64,000 bases of DNA from Bog-756 sp963778165 (GCA_963778165.1 CAVZTE010000006.1:1-64000), one strand, 5' to 3'. Shown: positions 1-8,649, numbered from the stretch's first letter. Notes: a model not told the origin generated them from the letters alone. Program-made: numbers and translations.

Positions 1-378
1 CAGCGTCACCAGCGCTCCGCGGGCGTCGGACTCGAGCAGCTCGGCGCCTGACTCACTGATCATCACCGGATCAAGCACCACCGGCGGCCGGTCGGTGAGC
101 TCGTCGAGCGCCTGGGCGACCGCCTCGATCGCCGCGACGGTTCCCAGCATCCCGATCTTGATCGCGTCGATGCCGATGTCCTGCGCAACCGCTCGCACCT
201 GCGCGAGGATCACGTCCGCGTCGACCGCCTGGACCGCCGTGACCCCGACCGTGTTCTGGGCCGTGATCGCCGTGATCGCCGTCATCCCGTGCACGCCGCA
301 GGCGGCGAACGCCTTCAGGTCGGCCTGGATGCCCGCGCCGCCGCCGGAGTCCGAGCCGGCGATCGACAGCACGCGCAT
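1..378 (-). CDS. thiD: Hydroxymethylpyrimidine (phosphate) kinase ThiD, C-terminus cut by window edge
   Basis: Only the first 126 codons are present; the gene runs off the left edge. The ATG at 378 opens a typical ThiD N-terminus: a MRVLSIAGSDSGGGAGIQAD start (substrate/nucleotide loop, residues 1-20), then TAITAQNTVGV, a KIGMLG motif near residue 74 and VVLDPVM near residue 99. ThiD phosphorylates HMP and HMP-P in thiamine biosynthesis in the cytoplasm. The catalytic cysteine region of the family lies beyond the edge, so activity cannot be judged. The visible part has no frame break, unlike its neighbours dprA and comM. No other thi gene is visible. Confidence 0.9.
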   Translation of the reverse strand, partial: MRVLSIAGSDSGGGAGIQADLKAFAACGVHGMTAITAITAQNTVGVTAVQAVDADVILAQVRAVAQDIGIDAIKIGMLGTVAAIEAVAQALDELTDRPPVVLDPVMISESGAELLESDARGALVTL

Positions 379-458
379 AATGTCCGCCGGCCTGGGGTCG
401 TCTGGATCACCCCGCGAGCCTAGCCCGCAGTCGTTCTGTATCTCGTTGTGTGTCCCGT

Positions 459-1581
459 TCAGCCGATCACCGTCACCCCACCCCCCGGTTCGCGCCGGAT
501 CCACCCGTCGAGCTCCAGCGCCGCCAGCGCGCCGAGTCCACCGGCGGTGTCCAGCTGCGCCCGCCCGAACGCGGCGGACACCGGCTCTCCCGCCGCGAGC
601 GCGTCGAACAGCGCCGCCAACGGCGGCGGCAGCGGCGGGCGCCCCTCGCCGGGCACGGGGCGCTCGCCGACGCCGAACAGCGCGTCCAACACGTCCTGGC
701 CGCCGCCGATCAGGTCGGCGCCGTCGCGCAGCAGCCGGTGCGGCCCCGCCGACAGCGGCGAGACCACCTCGCCCGGGACGGCTCCCACCCGCCGGCCCAG
801 ATCACGGGCCCAGCGCGCCGTCACCAGCGAGCCGGACCGCTCCTGGGCCTGGACCACGACGGTCATCTCGCTCAGCGCGGCGATGATGCGGTTGCGCGCG
901 ATGAAGTTCCAACGACGCAGACTGGAGCCAGGGGCGAATTCCGAGACGAGCACCCCCCCGCTCTGGGATTCGCCGGTGCAGCGAACGGGAGGCCGCCGGG
1001 TACGGACGATCGGCGGCGGCGGGCAGCACGGCGATCGTGGCGGCGCGGGCGTCAAGCGCGCCGCGGTGGGCGGCCGCGTCCACCCCCAGCGCCATGCCGC
1101 TGACCACCGTCAGTCCCGCGGCACCGATCGAACGTCCCAGCGAATGCGCCACCGAGCGTCCGTACGGCGATGGCCGGCGCGCCCCGACCACCGCGACCGC
1201 CGGCTCGGTCAGCAACTCGGCAAGCCGGTCCACCCCACCGATCAGATGCAGCACGGCGGGCGGCGCGGGCAGCGCGCGCAGGCGCTGGGGATAGGCGGGA
1301 TCGCACCGGCACACCGGATCGATCTCGAGCTTGGCGCAACGCCGGCGCCGGTCGCCGGCCGAGAACCGCTCGTAGTCCATGAGCACCGTCTCCCGCTGGC
1401 GTCCGGTGACCGCGGCGATCAACTCAGCGTCGTCGAGCGGCAGCAGCTCATCGATCCGGTCGCGCACCCGATCGAGGTATCCGGCGAGCAGCGTCAGTAG
1501 CCACGTGCGCCGCAGGCAGTCGTCGCAGGCCCGATGGCCGACGGCCTCATCCTCGTGATCGGCGAACTGGAGCCAGCTCAT
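459..1581 (-). pseudogene. dprA: DNA-processing protein DprA, reading frame broken once
   Basis: DprA loads RecA on incoming single-stranded DNA during transformation. The N-terminal part starts MSWLQFADHEDE (ATG at 1581) and reads through the Rossmann-like DprA core (AVVGARRPSPYGRSVAHSLG, VVSGMALGVDAAAHRGAL, IAVLPAAADRPYPAA). Near 950-970, next to a run of seven C on the plus strand, the frame changes, and the rest continues in another frame (SGGVLVSEFAPGS, WNFIARNRIIAALSEMTVVV, and a C-terminal winged-helix-like end GWIRREPGGGVTVIG). A one-base indel restores one protein of about 370 residues, close to family size. The start overlaps the comM stop by 4 bases (ATGA), so the two are translationally coupled. 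A homopolymer at the break makes sequencing error a real alternative to a pseudogene. Confidence 0.8.
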
Positions 1582-3123
1582 GACGGGATGGCGACCTCGG
1601 CGCCCGATCGTTGGCGGAAGCTGAGTGCCAGCAGCACGTCCGGTCGGCGGACGCGCTCGCGACCGTCCAGATCGGCGACCGTGCGCGCGACGCGAACGAC
1701 CCGATGACGTCCACGGGCGCTCAGCAGACCGACGGCGTAGGCGCGGCCGAGTTCCGCCTCGGCCTCCGCATCCAGCCGCGCCAGGGTCCGGACGGTGCGC
1801 ACGTCCATCTCGCCGTTGCACCGGGCACCCGTCCCCTCCAACCGTCTCGCCTGACGCTCGCGCGCGGCGACCACGCGGGCTCGCGCCTGTGCCGAATTGC
1901 TCCGCGGAGCGCCCCGCAAGTCCGCATCGCTCGGACGCCGAACGTCGACCATCAGGTCCATGCGGTCAAGCAGCGGCCCGCTCATCCGGCGACGGTGACG
2001 GCGCAGATCGAGCTCGCCGCACGTGCAGCGATCGCCGACCCCGGCAAAGCCGCACGGGCACGGATTGGTGGCGGCCACAAGCATGAACCGCGTCGGGAAC
2101 TGCAGCGAACGCTGACCGCGCACGATCGTGACGCTCCCGTCCTCCAGTGGCTGGCGCAGCGCGTCGAGCGCCGGACGCTGGAACTCCGACAGCTCATCCA
2201 GGAACAGCACTCCGAAGTGGGCCAGCGACGCCCACCGGGTCGCGGCGGCGAGCCGCCGCCCGCCAGACCGGAGGCCGAGATCGTGTGGTGAGGAGCCCGG
2301 AAGGCCGGTCCTCGATCAGTCCATCGGCATGGAGGCCGGCCACGCTGTGGATGCGCGTGACCTCGATCGCCTCCGCCCGGTCCAGCGGCGGCAGGATCGA
2401 CGGCACGCGCCGGGCCAACATCGTCTTGCCGGTCCCCGGCGCGCCCTCCATCAGCAGGTTGTGACCGCCGGCGGCCGCCACCTGCACGGCCAGCAGCGCC
2501 TCCTCCTGTCCGCGTACGTCGGCCAGGTCGGCGCCACGATGAGCTCGAGGCTCCTCCGTCACCGGCCCGGGTAGCCGTGGCGGCGGACCACCGGCCACGA
2601 CCGTCGCCGCCGCGCGCAGGCTGCCGACGGCGACGATCTCCAGCCCCTCGACGAGCGCGGCTTCGCGGGCCCGCTGGCGGGGCACGATCAGGCGCGCGCA
2701 ACCGGCTTGGCGCGCGCCCTCGGCGACCGCCAGCGCGCCGGGCGAGTCGCGCAGCTCGCCGCCCAGCGACAGCTCACCAAAGACGGCGTACCGCGCAGGG
2801 CCTCGCGCGGAACCTGCTCGGCCGCGGCGAGCAATGCCAGCGCGAGCGCGGCGTCAAAGCCCGGGCCCGGCCTTGCGCAGGGAGGCGGGCGCCAGGTTGG
2901 CGGTGATCCGGCCGTCGGGGAACTTGAACCCGGAGTTGAGGATCGCGGCCCGGATCCGGTCCCGCGACTCGCGCACGGCGGTGTCGCCCGAGGCCCGACG
3001 ATCGTGAACGTCGGCAGCCCGCTGCGGATGTCGACCTCAACCCAGACCTGGCGGGGCTGAGACGCCGTCGATGGCGAACGTGATGACCCGAGCGAGCACG
3101 TCCTGAACGCTACGCGCAATCAT
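1578..3123 (-). pseudogene. comM: ComM/YifB-type Mg-chelatase-like AAA ATPase, frame broken at several points
   Basis: ComM is an AAA+ helicase that helps branch migration during natural transformation. Family segments appear in order but in changing frames: MIARSVQDVLARVITFAIDG (start 3123), RQVWVEVDIRSGLPTFTIVG, GPGFDAALALALLAAAEQVP, VPRQRAREAALVEGLEIVAV, Walker A GAPGTGKTMLARRVPS (about 2410), FRAPHHTISASGLAGGG, Walker B region VLFLDELSEFQRPALDALRQ, and ATNPCPCGFAGVGD with the zinc-like cysteines. Breaks fall near 3056, 3000, 2868 (extra G in a GC tract), 2790, 2300 and 2230. The C-terminal 210 codons (2210 to 1578) are open. The summed length, about 510 residues, fits the family. Six breaks in 1.5 kb, mostly in G/C runs, suggest either poor base quality here or strong decay. 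Confidence 0.75.
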
Positions 3124-3189
3124 GTGACGCGTGGGTGTCGCCTCGTCGCAAAAGCGGGCCAATCCGGACGACCCGGACGTCGAGCTCAT
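3124..3189 (-). other. 22-codon open stretch linking ipdA stop to comM start (possible ipdB stump or junction)
   Basis: An ATG at 3189 overlaps the ipdA stop (ATGA) and is followed by 22 open codons (MSSTSGSSGLARFCDEATPT, then RH) that run in frame into the comM ATG at 3123. In mycobacteria ipdA is followed directly by ipdB, the beta subunit, so an ATGA-coupled start is what one would expect for ipdB, but the sequence becomes comM instead. Whether these codons are a remnant ipdB start, an N-terminal extension of comM, or chance is not decidable from this sequence. Confidence 0.35.
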
Positions 3190-4100
3190 GATGCCCCCTT
3201 CCCGGCGGACCCGGCGGACCCGGCACTCCCGGCACTCCCGGCACTCCCGGCACCAGCGCCCCCCACGGCGGCCTGATACTCAGCTTCGGGCACCTCGAGG
3301 TACTGCTGCGAGAAGGCCGCCCACTGGTCGGCGTCCCCGGCGGCGGTGGCGTACGACCGTTGGAACTCCTCGTCCCGCGAATAGTCGGGTACGCACGCCG
3401 TGAAGTGGGCCCCGCCGGTGGTCTCCACCACGCCGTCGGTAAGCAACCGACTGATGCACAGCGACTGGAGCGGGCCCTCCGAGGCGAACTGGTCGGTGTC
3501 GATGATCCGCTCGGTGGTCACGAAGCGGCGGTCGGCCGCTCCGAGGAACACGTCGTCGAAGTACGGGTCGGCCCCGAGAATCTGCCCCGACCCGTTGGCA
3601 TCCGCCCGGTTGACATGGATCACCGCGGCGTCGAGTCGGAGGGCGGGGACGGCCACCAGCTCCTCGCCGTCGTCGTAGGGCGAGGTCACGGTGCGGAGGG
3701 TGGGATTGACCCGGAGCACATCGGAGCCCAGGCCGGCCCGGGTGGGCAGGAACGGCACCCGCTGGGCTGCGGCCAGCAGGCCCAGGTAGAACATGCCCTC
3801 GTCGATCTCCATGGCCTCGATGGCCCCGGTCTGGCGGGCCACCTTGAAGTGGGGGTCGGTGGGGATGGAGTCGAGGGTGACGAATCCGAACACCACCTTG
3901 GACACCTTGCCCGCCGCGCACAGCAGCCCCACGTCGGGGCCCCCGTACGACACCACGGTCAGATCGGTCAGGTCCGACCGCAGAATGGCCCGCACCGCGG
4001 CCATGGGCTTGCGCCGCGATCCCCATCCCCCGATGCCGATGGTCATCCCGCTGCGCAACTCGCCGACCAGTTCGTCGAGTGACAGCCGCTTGTCAGTCAT
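3186..4100 (-). CDS. ipdA: Steroid C/D-ring hydrolase alpha subunit IpdA (CoA-transferase family I fold)
   Basis: The 304-residue product closely resembles mycobacterial IpdA (Rv3551) as remembered: TIGIGGWGSRRKPMAAVRAI (20-39), VVSYGGPDVGLLCAAGKVSK, GAIEAMEIDEGM, LPTRAGLGSDVL, PALRLDAAVIHVNRADANG, GGAHFTACVPDYSRDEEFQR. In characterised systems IpdA pairs with IpdB, and the heterodimer hydrolyses the last steroid ring of COCHEA-CoA rather than moving CoA. The ATG at 4100 has a GGAG 8 bases upstream. It lies 34 bases after echA20 in the same direction, so they are co-transcribed. Oddities: no ipdB follows (comM does), and the C-terminus carries a Gly/Ser/Ala tail (about 285-304) encoded by short GGCACTCCC-like repeats that the mycobacterial protein lacks. 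Confidence 0.88.
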   Translation of the reverse strand: MTDKRLSLDELVGELRSGMTIGIGGWGSRRKPMAAVRAILRSDLTDLTVVSYGGPDVGLLCAAGKVSKVVFGFVTLDSIPTDPHFKVARQTGAIEAMEIDEGMFYLGLLAAAQRVPFLPTRAGLGSDVLRVNPTLRTVTSPYDDGEELVAVPALRLDAAVIHVNRADANGSGQILGADPYFDDVFLGAADRRFVTTERIIDTDQFASEGPLQSLCISRLLTDGVVETTGGAHFTACVPDYSRDEEFQRSYATAAGDADQWAAFSQQYLEVPEAEYQAAVGGAGAGSAGSAGSAGSAGSAGKGAS

Positions 4101-4110
4101 GTCCGGACTC

Positions 4111-4148
4111 CATGGCTAGGTGGTGGTGTCATGGCTAGGTGGTGGTGT
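4111..4148. repeat. Perfect 19-bp tandem duplication across the echA20 stop codon
   Basis: Two adjacent identical copies of CATGGCTAGGTGGTGGTGT (4111-4129 and 4130-4148). The right copy holds the last codons and stop of echA20 on the minus strand; the left copy lies in the spacer before ipdA and adds a second stop-like and ATG-bearing unit just upstream of the ipdA ribosome binding site. It looks like a recent slippage duplication. Confidence 0.9.
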
Positions 4149-4893
4149 CGGCGTCGCGCTTCTCGACGAAGGCGGCCCGCTGCTCGTCGGCCACGCCGGC
4201 CACGTGCAGCTCGTAGGTGAACCCCTGCTCGAAGCGGTAGCTGTTCTTGACGTCGACCGGGTCGATGCCGTTGAGGGACTCCTTGGCCCGGCGGATGATG
4301 GTCGGGCTCTTGGAGGCGATCTCGCCGGCCACCTCGTAGGCCGCTTCGATCAGCTGCTCTTTGGGCACCACCCGCAGAATGGACCCGTAGCCGTGCAACT
4401 CCGCCGCGGTGGCCGGCTGGGCGGTGTAGACCATCGACCGCATCCGATGCTGGGGGACCAGTCGGGACAGGTGGGTGGCCGCCCCCAGCGCCCCCCGGTC
4501 GACCTCGGGAAGCCCGAAGGTGGCGTCTTCGGAGGCCACCACGATGTCCGAGTTGCCCACGATCCCGATCCCTCCGCCCAGGCAGAAGCCGTGGACGGCG
4601 GCGATGACCGGGACCTCGCACTCGTAGACGGCGGCGAAGGCCGCGAAGCAGCCCCGGTTGGCCCCGATCAGGGCCTGATCCCCCTGGGCCTGGATCTCTT
4701 TGATGTCGACCCCGGCACAGAACCCCCGGCCCTCGGCCCGTACGATCACCACCCGGTTGTCGGGGACGCGGCCGGCATCGGTGACGGCGGCGGCCAGTCC
4801 GAACCACCCGGCTACGTCCAGGGCGTTGACCGGGGGGTGGTCGATGACCACCTCGGCGATGCCGGGCAGCTTCTGATGGGTGGTGATGGGCAT
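4135..4893 (-). CDS. echA20: Enoyl-CoA hydratase/isomerase family protein EchA20 (steroid D-ring opening)
   Basis: 252 residues of the crotonase fold. Visible family features: oxyanion-hole strand GRGFCAGVDIKEIQ (about 55-68), the second oxyanion segment GFCLGGGIGIVGNSDIVVAS, and EDATFGLPEVDRGALGAATH. These match mycobacterial EchA20 (Rv3550) as remembered almost word for word (NRGCFAAFAAVYECEVPVIA, EQGFTYELHVAGVADEQRAA). EchA20 hydrolyses the D ring of HIEC-CoA in cholesterol and bile-acid breakdown and hands its product to IpdAB. ATG at 4893 has a GGAG eight bases upstream. It is the first gene of a short minus-strand operon with ipdA and is divergent from an SDR gene. Confidence 0.88.
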   Translation of the reverse strand: MPITTHQKLPGIAEVVIDHPPVNALDVAGWFGLAAAVTDAGRVPDNRVVIVRAEGRGFCAGVDIKEIQAQGDQALIGANRGCFAAFAAVYECEVPVIAAVHGFCLGGGIGIVGNSDIVVASEDATFGLPEVDRGALGAATHLSRLVPQHRMRSMVYTAQPATAAELHGYGSILRVVPKEQLIEAAYEVAGEIASKSPTIIRRAKESLNGIDPVDVKNSYRFEQGFTYELHVAGVADEQRAAFVEKRDADTTT

Positions 4894-4996
4894 GGCCGGC
4901 TCCGGGTGGTCCAGTAGGGCGGCCCGACTCCGTTCGTGGCCCTCGAGGCGCCAGGCATCGGGGGCAGGGAGCGGGCACGCACTCGGCGTGGTCTGA

Positions 4997-5019
4997 TGAC
5001 GTGATCTGATACAGCGTCA
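4997..5019. promoter_or_regulatory. Short inverted repeat in the echA20/SDR divergent promoter region
   Basis: TGACG (4997-5001) and CGTCA (5015-5019) form a 5-bp perfect inverted repeat with a 13-base spacer, 33 bases before the SDR start. It could be a TetR-family operator. It does not match the KstR2 consensus (AnCAAGnnCTTGnT) that governs the equivalent mycobacterial genes. Five-base arms are weak evidence. Confidence 0.25.
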
Positions 5020-5051
5020 GGACAGTACCAGTCGAGGACCAGGAGGCCGCT

Positions 5052-5888
5052 GTGACCACGTTCGATTTCGCTCACGCCTCCGGCGTGCTCGACTTCTCCG
5101 GTCGGGTGGCCGTGGTGACCGGGGGGTCGAGGGGGATCGGGCGGGCCATCGCCGAGGCCTTCCTGGCCGCCGGGGCCGACGTGGTGGTGTGCGGCCGGAA
5201 CGAGCCGCCTGTCGAGGACCTTCCGTCCGCCGTGGACGCCGGGGGTGCCACCCGGCGGGCCGAGTTCGTGACCGCCGACGTGCGCCGACCCGACCAGGCC
5301 TCGTCGGTGATGACCGCGGCCAACGACCGGTTCGGCCGCCTCGACGTCCTGGTCAACAACGCCGGCGGCTCACCCGAGGTTCCGGCGGCCGAGGCCTCGC
5401 CCCGCTTTTCGGAGTCCATCGTGGCCCTCAATCTCATGGCCCCCCTGTACTGCGCCCAGGCGGCCAACGCCATCATGCAGGAGCAGCCCGAGCAGGGGTC
5501 GATCGTGAACATCGGATCGGTCAGCGGGATCCGACCGTCGCCGGGCACGGCGGCGTACGGAGCGGCCAAGGCCGGTCTGGTCAACCTGACCCAGTCGCTG
5601 GCCATCGAATGGGCCCCCAAGGTCCGCATCAACTGCCTGACCGCCGGGATGGTGGCCACCGAGGCGGCCGAGGACCACTACGGGGGACCGGCGGGGATGG
5701 CCGAGGTGGCGGCCACGGTGCCCCTGGGCCGGTTCGGCACCCCCGCCGACGTGGCCGGACTGTGCCTGTTCCTGGCCTCGCCGCTGGCGGCCTACGTCAC
5801 CGGGGCCAACCTCGTGGCCCACGGCGGGGGAGAGCGGCCGGCCTTTTTGGCCGCCGTCGCCCGGTCCGATCGGGGAACGGGCGGTTAG
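5052..5888 (+). CDS. Short-chain dehydrogenase/reductase (SDR), probably steroid-pathway
   Basis: 278 residues, classical SDR. Cofactor loop VVTGGSRGIGRAIAEAF (about 22-38), NNAG motif (LDVLVNNAGG), catalytic Ser in VNIGSVSGIRP, YxxxK as YGAAKAG, and a PLGRFGTPADVAGLCLFLAS C-terminal signature. The GTG at 5052 is chosen because AGGAGG (5041-5046) sits 5 bases upstream. It is divergent from echA20-ipdA; SDR genes sit beside the same pair in mycobacteria, so a role in oxidising or reducing a steroid-derived CoA ester is inferred, not shown. The substrate cannot be read from sequence. Confidence 0.85.
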   Translation: MTTFDFAHASGVLDFSGRVAVVTGGSRGIGRAIAEAFLAAGADVVVCGRNEPPVEDLPSAVDAGGATRRAEFVTADVRRPDQASSVMTAANDRFGRLDVLVNNAGGSPEVPAAEASPRFSESIVALNLMAPLYCAQAANAIMQEQPEQGSIVNIGSVSGIRPSPGTAAYGAAKAGLVNLTQSLAIEWAPKVRINCLTAGMVATEAAEDHYGGPAGMAEVAATVPLGRFGTPADVAGLCLFLASPLAAYVTGANLVAHGGGERPAFLAAVARSDRGTGG

Positions 5889-6235
5889 ACACGGGCCGAC
5901 CAGGGGCCCGGATACCAGGGCCGGCGACCAGGAACGCCCGGAACGCCCGGAACACCCAAGAACACCCAGGTAGGAGGCCCAAATTGCCCGCCAGGGGCCA
6001 GACGAGCCTGGCCTTCGGCCCCGGCCACCCCCGCCGGCGCCCCGAGGGTCTGTCCTCCCGGCCCCCAGGGTGTGCTCCGGCCCGGGATCCGGGCTGCTGC
6101 CGACAGGGGCACCCGGGGCCGGAACGGCCTCAAGTGCAGGGCAAAGGCGGTCGATGCTTCCAACGTGGCTCCAGATTCTGTGAGAGGTCTCCCTGCGGGG
6201 AGTGGCGGCCGGACCGCCGGACGGGTGGCCGGGCC
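5889..6235. other. Non-coding stretch with a degenerate 9-bp tandem repeat
   Basis: About 350 bases between the SDR stop and the EAL start. It contains four short tandem units (GGAACGCCC twice, GGAACACCC, AAGAACACCC; 5931-5967). No convincing gene or terminator was seen; an open frame crosses it but has no family likeness before 6236. Confidence 0.5.
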
Positions 6236-7338
6236 GTGCTGACCCATGCCGAGCCCACCACCTTCGCCCTGACCGGTGCTCCCTACCTCGAGTACCTGCC
6301 GGTGGTGGACCTGTCCAACGGCCGCCTCCTCGGGATGGAGGCCCTGGTCCGGTGGGAGCACCCCACCCAGGGATTGATCTCACCCAACCAGCTCATCCCC
6401 CAGGCCGAGCTCAGTGGGGACATCGGGCCCCTGACCCGCTGGATCCTGATGGAGGCGTGCGAGAAGGCCCGCGACTGGTCGCCCAGCATTCAACTGGGCG
6501 TCAACTGCACCATCCATCAGCTCCGCCGGGGCGAGGTGTCCAAAGCGGTGGCCGACGCCCTGGACGTGACCGGGTTCCGGAGCGGGCAGCTGACCCTCGA
6601 AGTGGCCGAGGACGCCATCGTGGACTCGGAGGCCGCCGCCGACCTCCGGACCATCTCGGAGATGGGAGTCCAGCTGTCGGTGGATGACGTGGGGACCAAC
6701 TGGTCGTCGTTCGAGCCGTTCAAGCGCAACGCCATCAGCACGGTCAAGATCGACGGGTCCTTCACCGCCGGCCTCGAATCGACCCAGGGCATCAACCGGT
6801 TGGTCATGGAGACGGTCATCCACATGGCCCACTCGTTGGGCATGTCGGCCATCGTCGAGTGGGTGGAGACCCCGGCCCAGGTGGAGATCGTCCGGGGCTT
6901 CGGTGCCGACGCCGCCCAGGGGTTCTTCTTCTCCCGGCCGATGTCGGACGAGGATGCCCGGGTCTTCGCCAGCGGCCCCGGCGTTCCCCAGTTCTCCTGC
7001 ACCGCCATCCGGTCCCTGGTGGTCCCCGGTGACGGGGAGAGCTTCCTGGTGTCCCTGGACGAGGACGTGGCCCCCCAGCCCCTGGGCCGGGAGCGGATCG
7101 CCGTGGACGCCGCCTCCGGGGAGGACCCCGACTCCGGGCCGAAGCCGAAGCCGAAGCCGAAGCCGAGATCGAAATCGAGGCCGAAGCGGCGGCGGAAGCA
7201 GTGGCCGACGGCCTCGAGGACGAGGTGGCCGAGGCCCTGGCCCAGTCGGAACTGGGACTCGACGGAGCCTCCGATGAGGTCGGGTCGCCGGATGCCCAAC
7301 CGGACGGATCCGACCAGGAGCTGGCCCCAGAGGCTTGA
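6236..7338 (+). CDS. EAL-domain protein (c-di-GMP phosphodiesterase or sensor) with frame break before its acidic tail
   Basis: A stand-alone EAL domain fills residues 1-265. Residues tied to c-di-GMP hydrolysis are present: EALVRW, the Asn of GVNCTIHQL, LTLEVAED, the DD of VDDVGTNWSS, KIDGSF, the Glu of VEWVET and AAQGFFFSRPM. It is therefore probably able to hydrolyse c-di-GMP, although loop 6 is unusual (DDVGTNWSS for DDFGTGYSS). The GTG at 6236 is the only sensible start before the domain. As printed, the frame runs on to 7495 with a Lys/Arg/Pro-rich end. One missing G at about 7136-7139 would instead give an acidic tail (AEAEAEAEIEIEAEAAAEAV and onward) ending at TGA 7336-7338. The acidic reading is preferred because it ends just before the next gene and has ordinary codon use. 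Confidence 0.8.
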
Positions 7339-7478
7339 TCAAACCGCCGGAAGAGGGTTCCACCGACCCCTGTCGCCGGCGGCGGTTCAGGGCCGAATAT
7401 CCCTGGTGAACAGCGAAAACGGCCGGTGGCTGGAGGGGGATGGCGGGAAGTTGGGTGGTCGCCTGCTGTATTTGCCGC

Positions 7479-7484
7479 TATACC
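7479..7484 (+). promoter_or_regulatory. Candidate -10 box for a leaderless pntAA transcript
   Basis: TATACC lies 7 bases before the GTG start of pntAA, and no Shine-Dalgarno sequence precedes that start. This spacing is typical of leaderless actinobacterial mRNAs. No good -35 box was seen. Confidence 0.4.
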
Positions 7485-7491
7485 TCTGGCG

Positions 7492-8649
7492 GTGAAACTC
7501 GCAGTTCTTGCAGAAACGCGCCCCGGTGAGGACCGGGTGGCCGTGGTCCCCGAGGTGGCCTCGAAGCTGATCGCCTCCGGGGTGGAGGTGGCCGTGCAGT
7601 CGGGGGCGGGCTCAGCGGCCCGGTTCTCCGACGAGGCCTTCCGGGACGCCGGAGCCACCGTCGGATCCGACGTGGCCTCCACCCTCGACGGCGCTTCGAT
7701 GGTGGCCCGGGTGCAGCCCCCGACCCTGAGCGAGGTGGCCGACCTTCCGGCCGGGGTCTCGGTCGTCAGCTTCCTGCAACCGGTCCAGGCCTCCGACGTG
7801 GTCAAGGCTCTGGCCGACAAGGGCGCCACCGTGTACAGCCTCGACCTGCTGCCCCGGATCAGCCGGGCCCAGTCCATGGACGCCCTGTCGTCCCAGGCCA
7901 CGGTGGGCGGGTACCGCGCCGGCCTGGCCGCGGCCGAGCACCTGGCCAAGTTCTTCCCCATGTTCATGACCGCCGCCGGTACCGTCCCGCCCGCCAAGGT
8001 GCTGGTGATGGGAGCAGGGGTGGCCGGCCTGCAGGCCATCGCCACGGCCCGGCGCCTGGGAGCGGTGGTGCGGGCCTACGACGTGAGGGCGGCGGCCAAA
8101 GAAGAGGTGCAGAGCCTGGGGGCCCGATTCGTCGAGCTCGGACTGGAGACGCAGGACGGTGCCGGGGGGTACGCCAAGGAGCAGTCGGCGGAGTACCTGG
8201 CCCGCCAGCAGGAACTGCTGGCCGCCGAAGTAGCCGGGTCGGACGTGGTCATCACCACGGCCCAGATCCCCGGGCGCAAGGCCCCCGTGCTGGTGACCAC
8301 GGCCATGGTGGACGGCATGTCCGACGGTGCGGTGATCGTGGACATGGCCGCCGACTCCGGAGGCAACTGCGAGCTCTCCGTCGCCGGTGAGGAGGTCGAG
8401 CACCACGGGGTCACGGTGGTGGGCCTGTCCAACCCGCCGGCGTCGATGCCCACCCACGCCAGCTTCCTGTACGCCCGGAACATCGCCAACTTCTTGGGAC
8501 TGCTGGTCAAAGACGGCGAGTTGGCCCCGGACTTCGACGACGAGATCGTGGCCGGCACCTGCGTGGTGAGGGGCGGCACCGTGGTCCACAGTCCAACCGC
8601 CGAGGCCCTGGGCCTGGCGCCGGCGGCGAACGGGGAGGAAGGCTCATGA
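7492..8649 (+). CDS. pntAA: Proton-translocating NAD(P)+ transhydrogenase, alpha subunit part 1 (NAD-binding domain I)
   Basis: 385 residues of the alanine dehydrogenase/transhydrogenase alpha family. The start KLAVLAETRPGEDRVAVVPE is typical, the dinucleotide-binding loop is MGAGVAGLQAIATARRLGAV (about 170-189), and RAAAKEEVQSLGARFVE and AQIPGRKAPVLVT follow. It is the soluble domain I that binds NAD(H) and hands hydride to NADP in domain III. GTG 7492 is chosen over an upstream in-frame ATG because the family begins here and a -10 box sits just before it. The stop overlaps the next ATG (ATGA, 8646-8649). With the next two genes it forms the split three-subunit enzyme. Confidence 0.93.
   Translation: MKLAVLAETRPGEDRVAVVPEVASKLIASGVEVAVQSGAGSAARFSDEAFRDAGATVGSDVASTLDGASMVARVQPPTLSEVADLPAGVSVVSFLQPVQASDVVKALADKGATVYSLDLLPRISRAQSMDALSSQATVGGYRAGLAAAEHLAKFFPMFMTAAGTVPPAKVLVMGAGVAGLQAIATARRLGAVVRAYDVRAAAKEEVQSLGARFVELGLETQDGAGGYAKEQSAEYLARQQELLAAEVAGSDVVITTAQIPGRKAPVLVTTAMVDGMSDGAVIVDMAADSGGNCELSVAGEEVEHHGVTVVGLSNPPASMPTHASFLYARNIANFLGLLVKDGELAPDFDDEIVAGTCVVRGGTVVHSPTAEALGLAPAANGEEGS

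Noticed and set aside
3200..3260. GGCACTCCC-type repeats as a regulatory VNTR
   Set aside because: They lie inside the open ipdA frame and simply encode the Gly/Ser/Ala tail.
4894..5051. KstR2 operator between echA20 and the SDR gene
   Set aside because: No match to AnCAAGnnCTTGnT was found; only a weak 5-bp inverted repeat is present.
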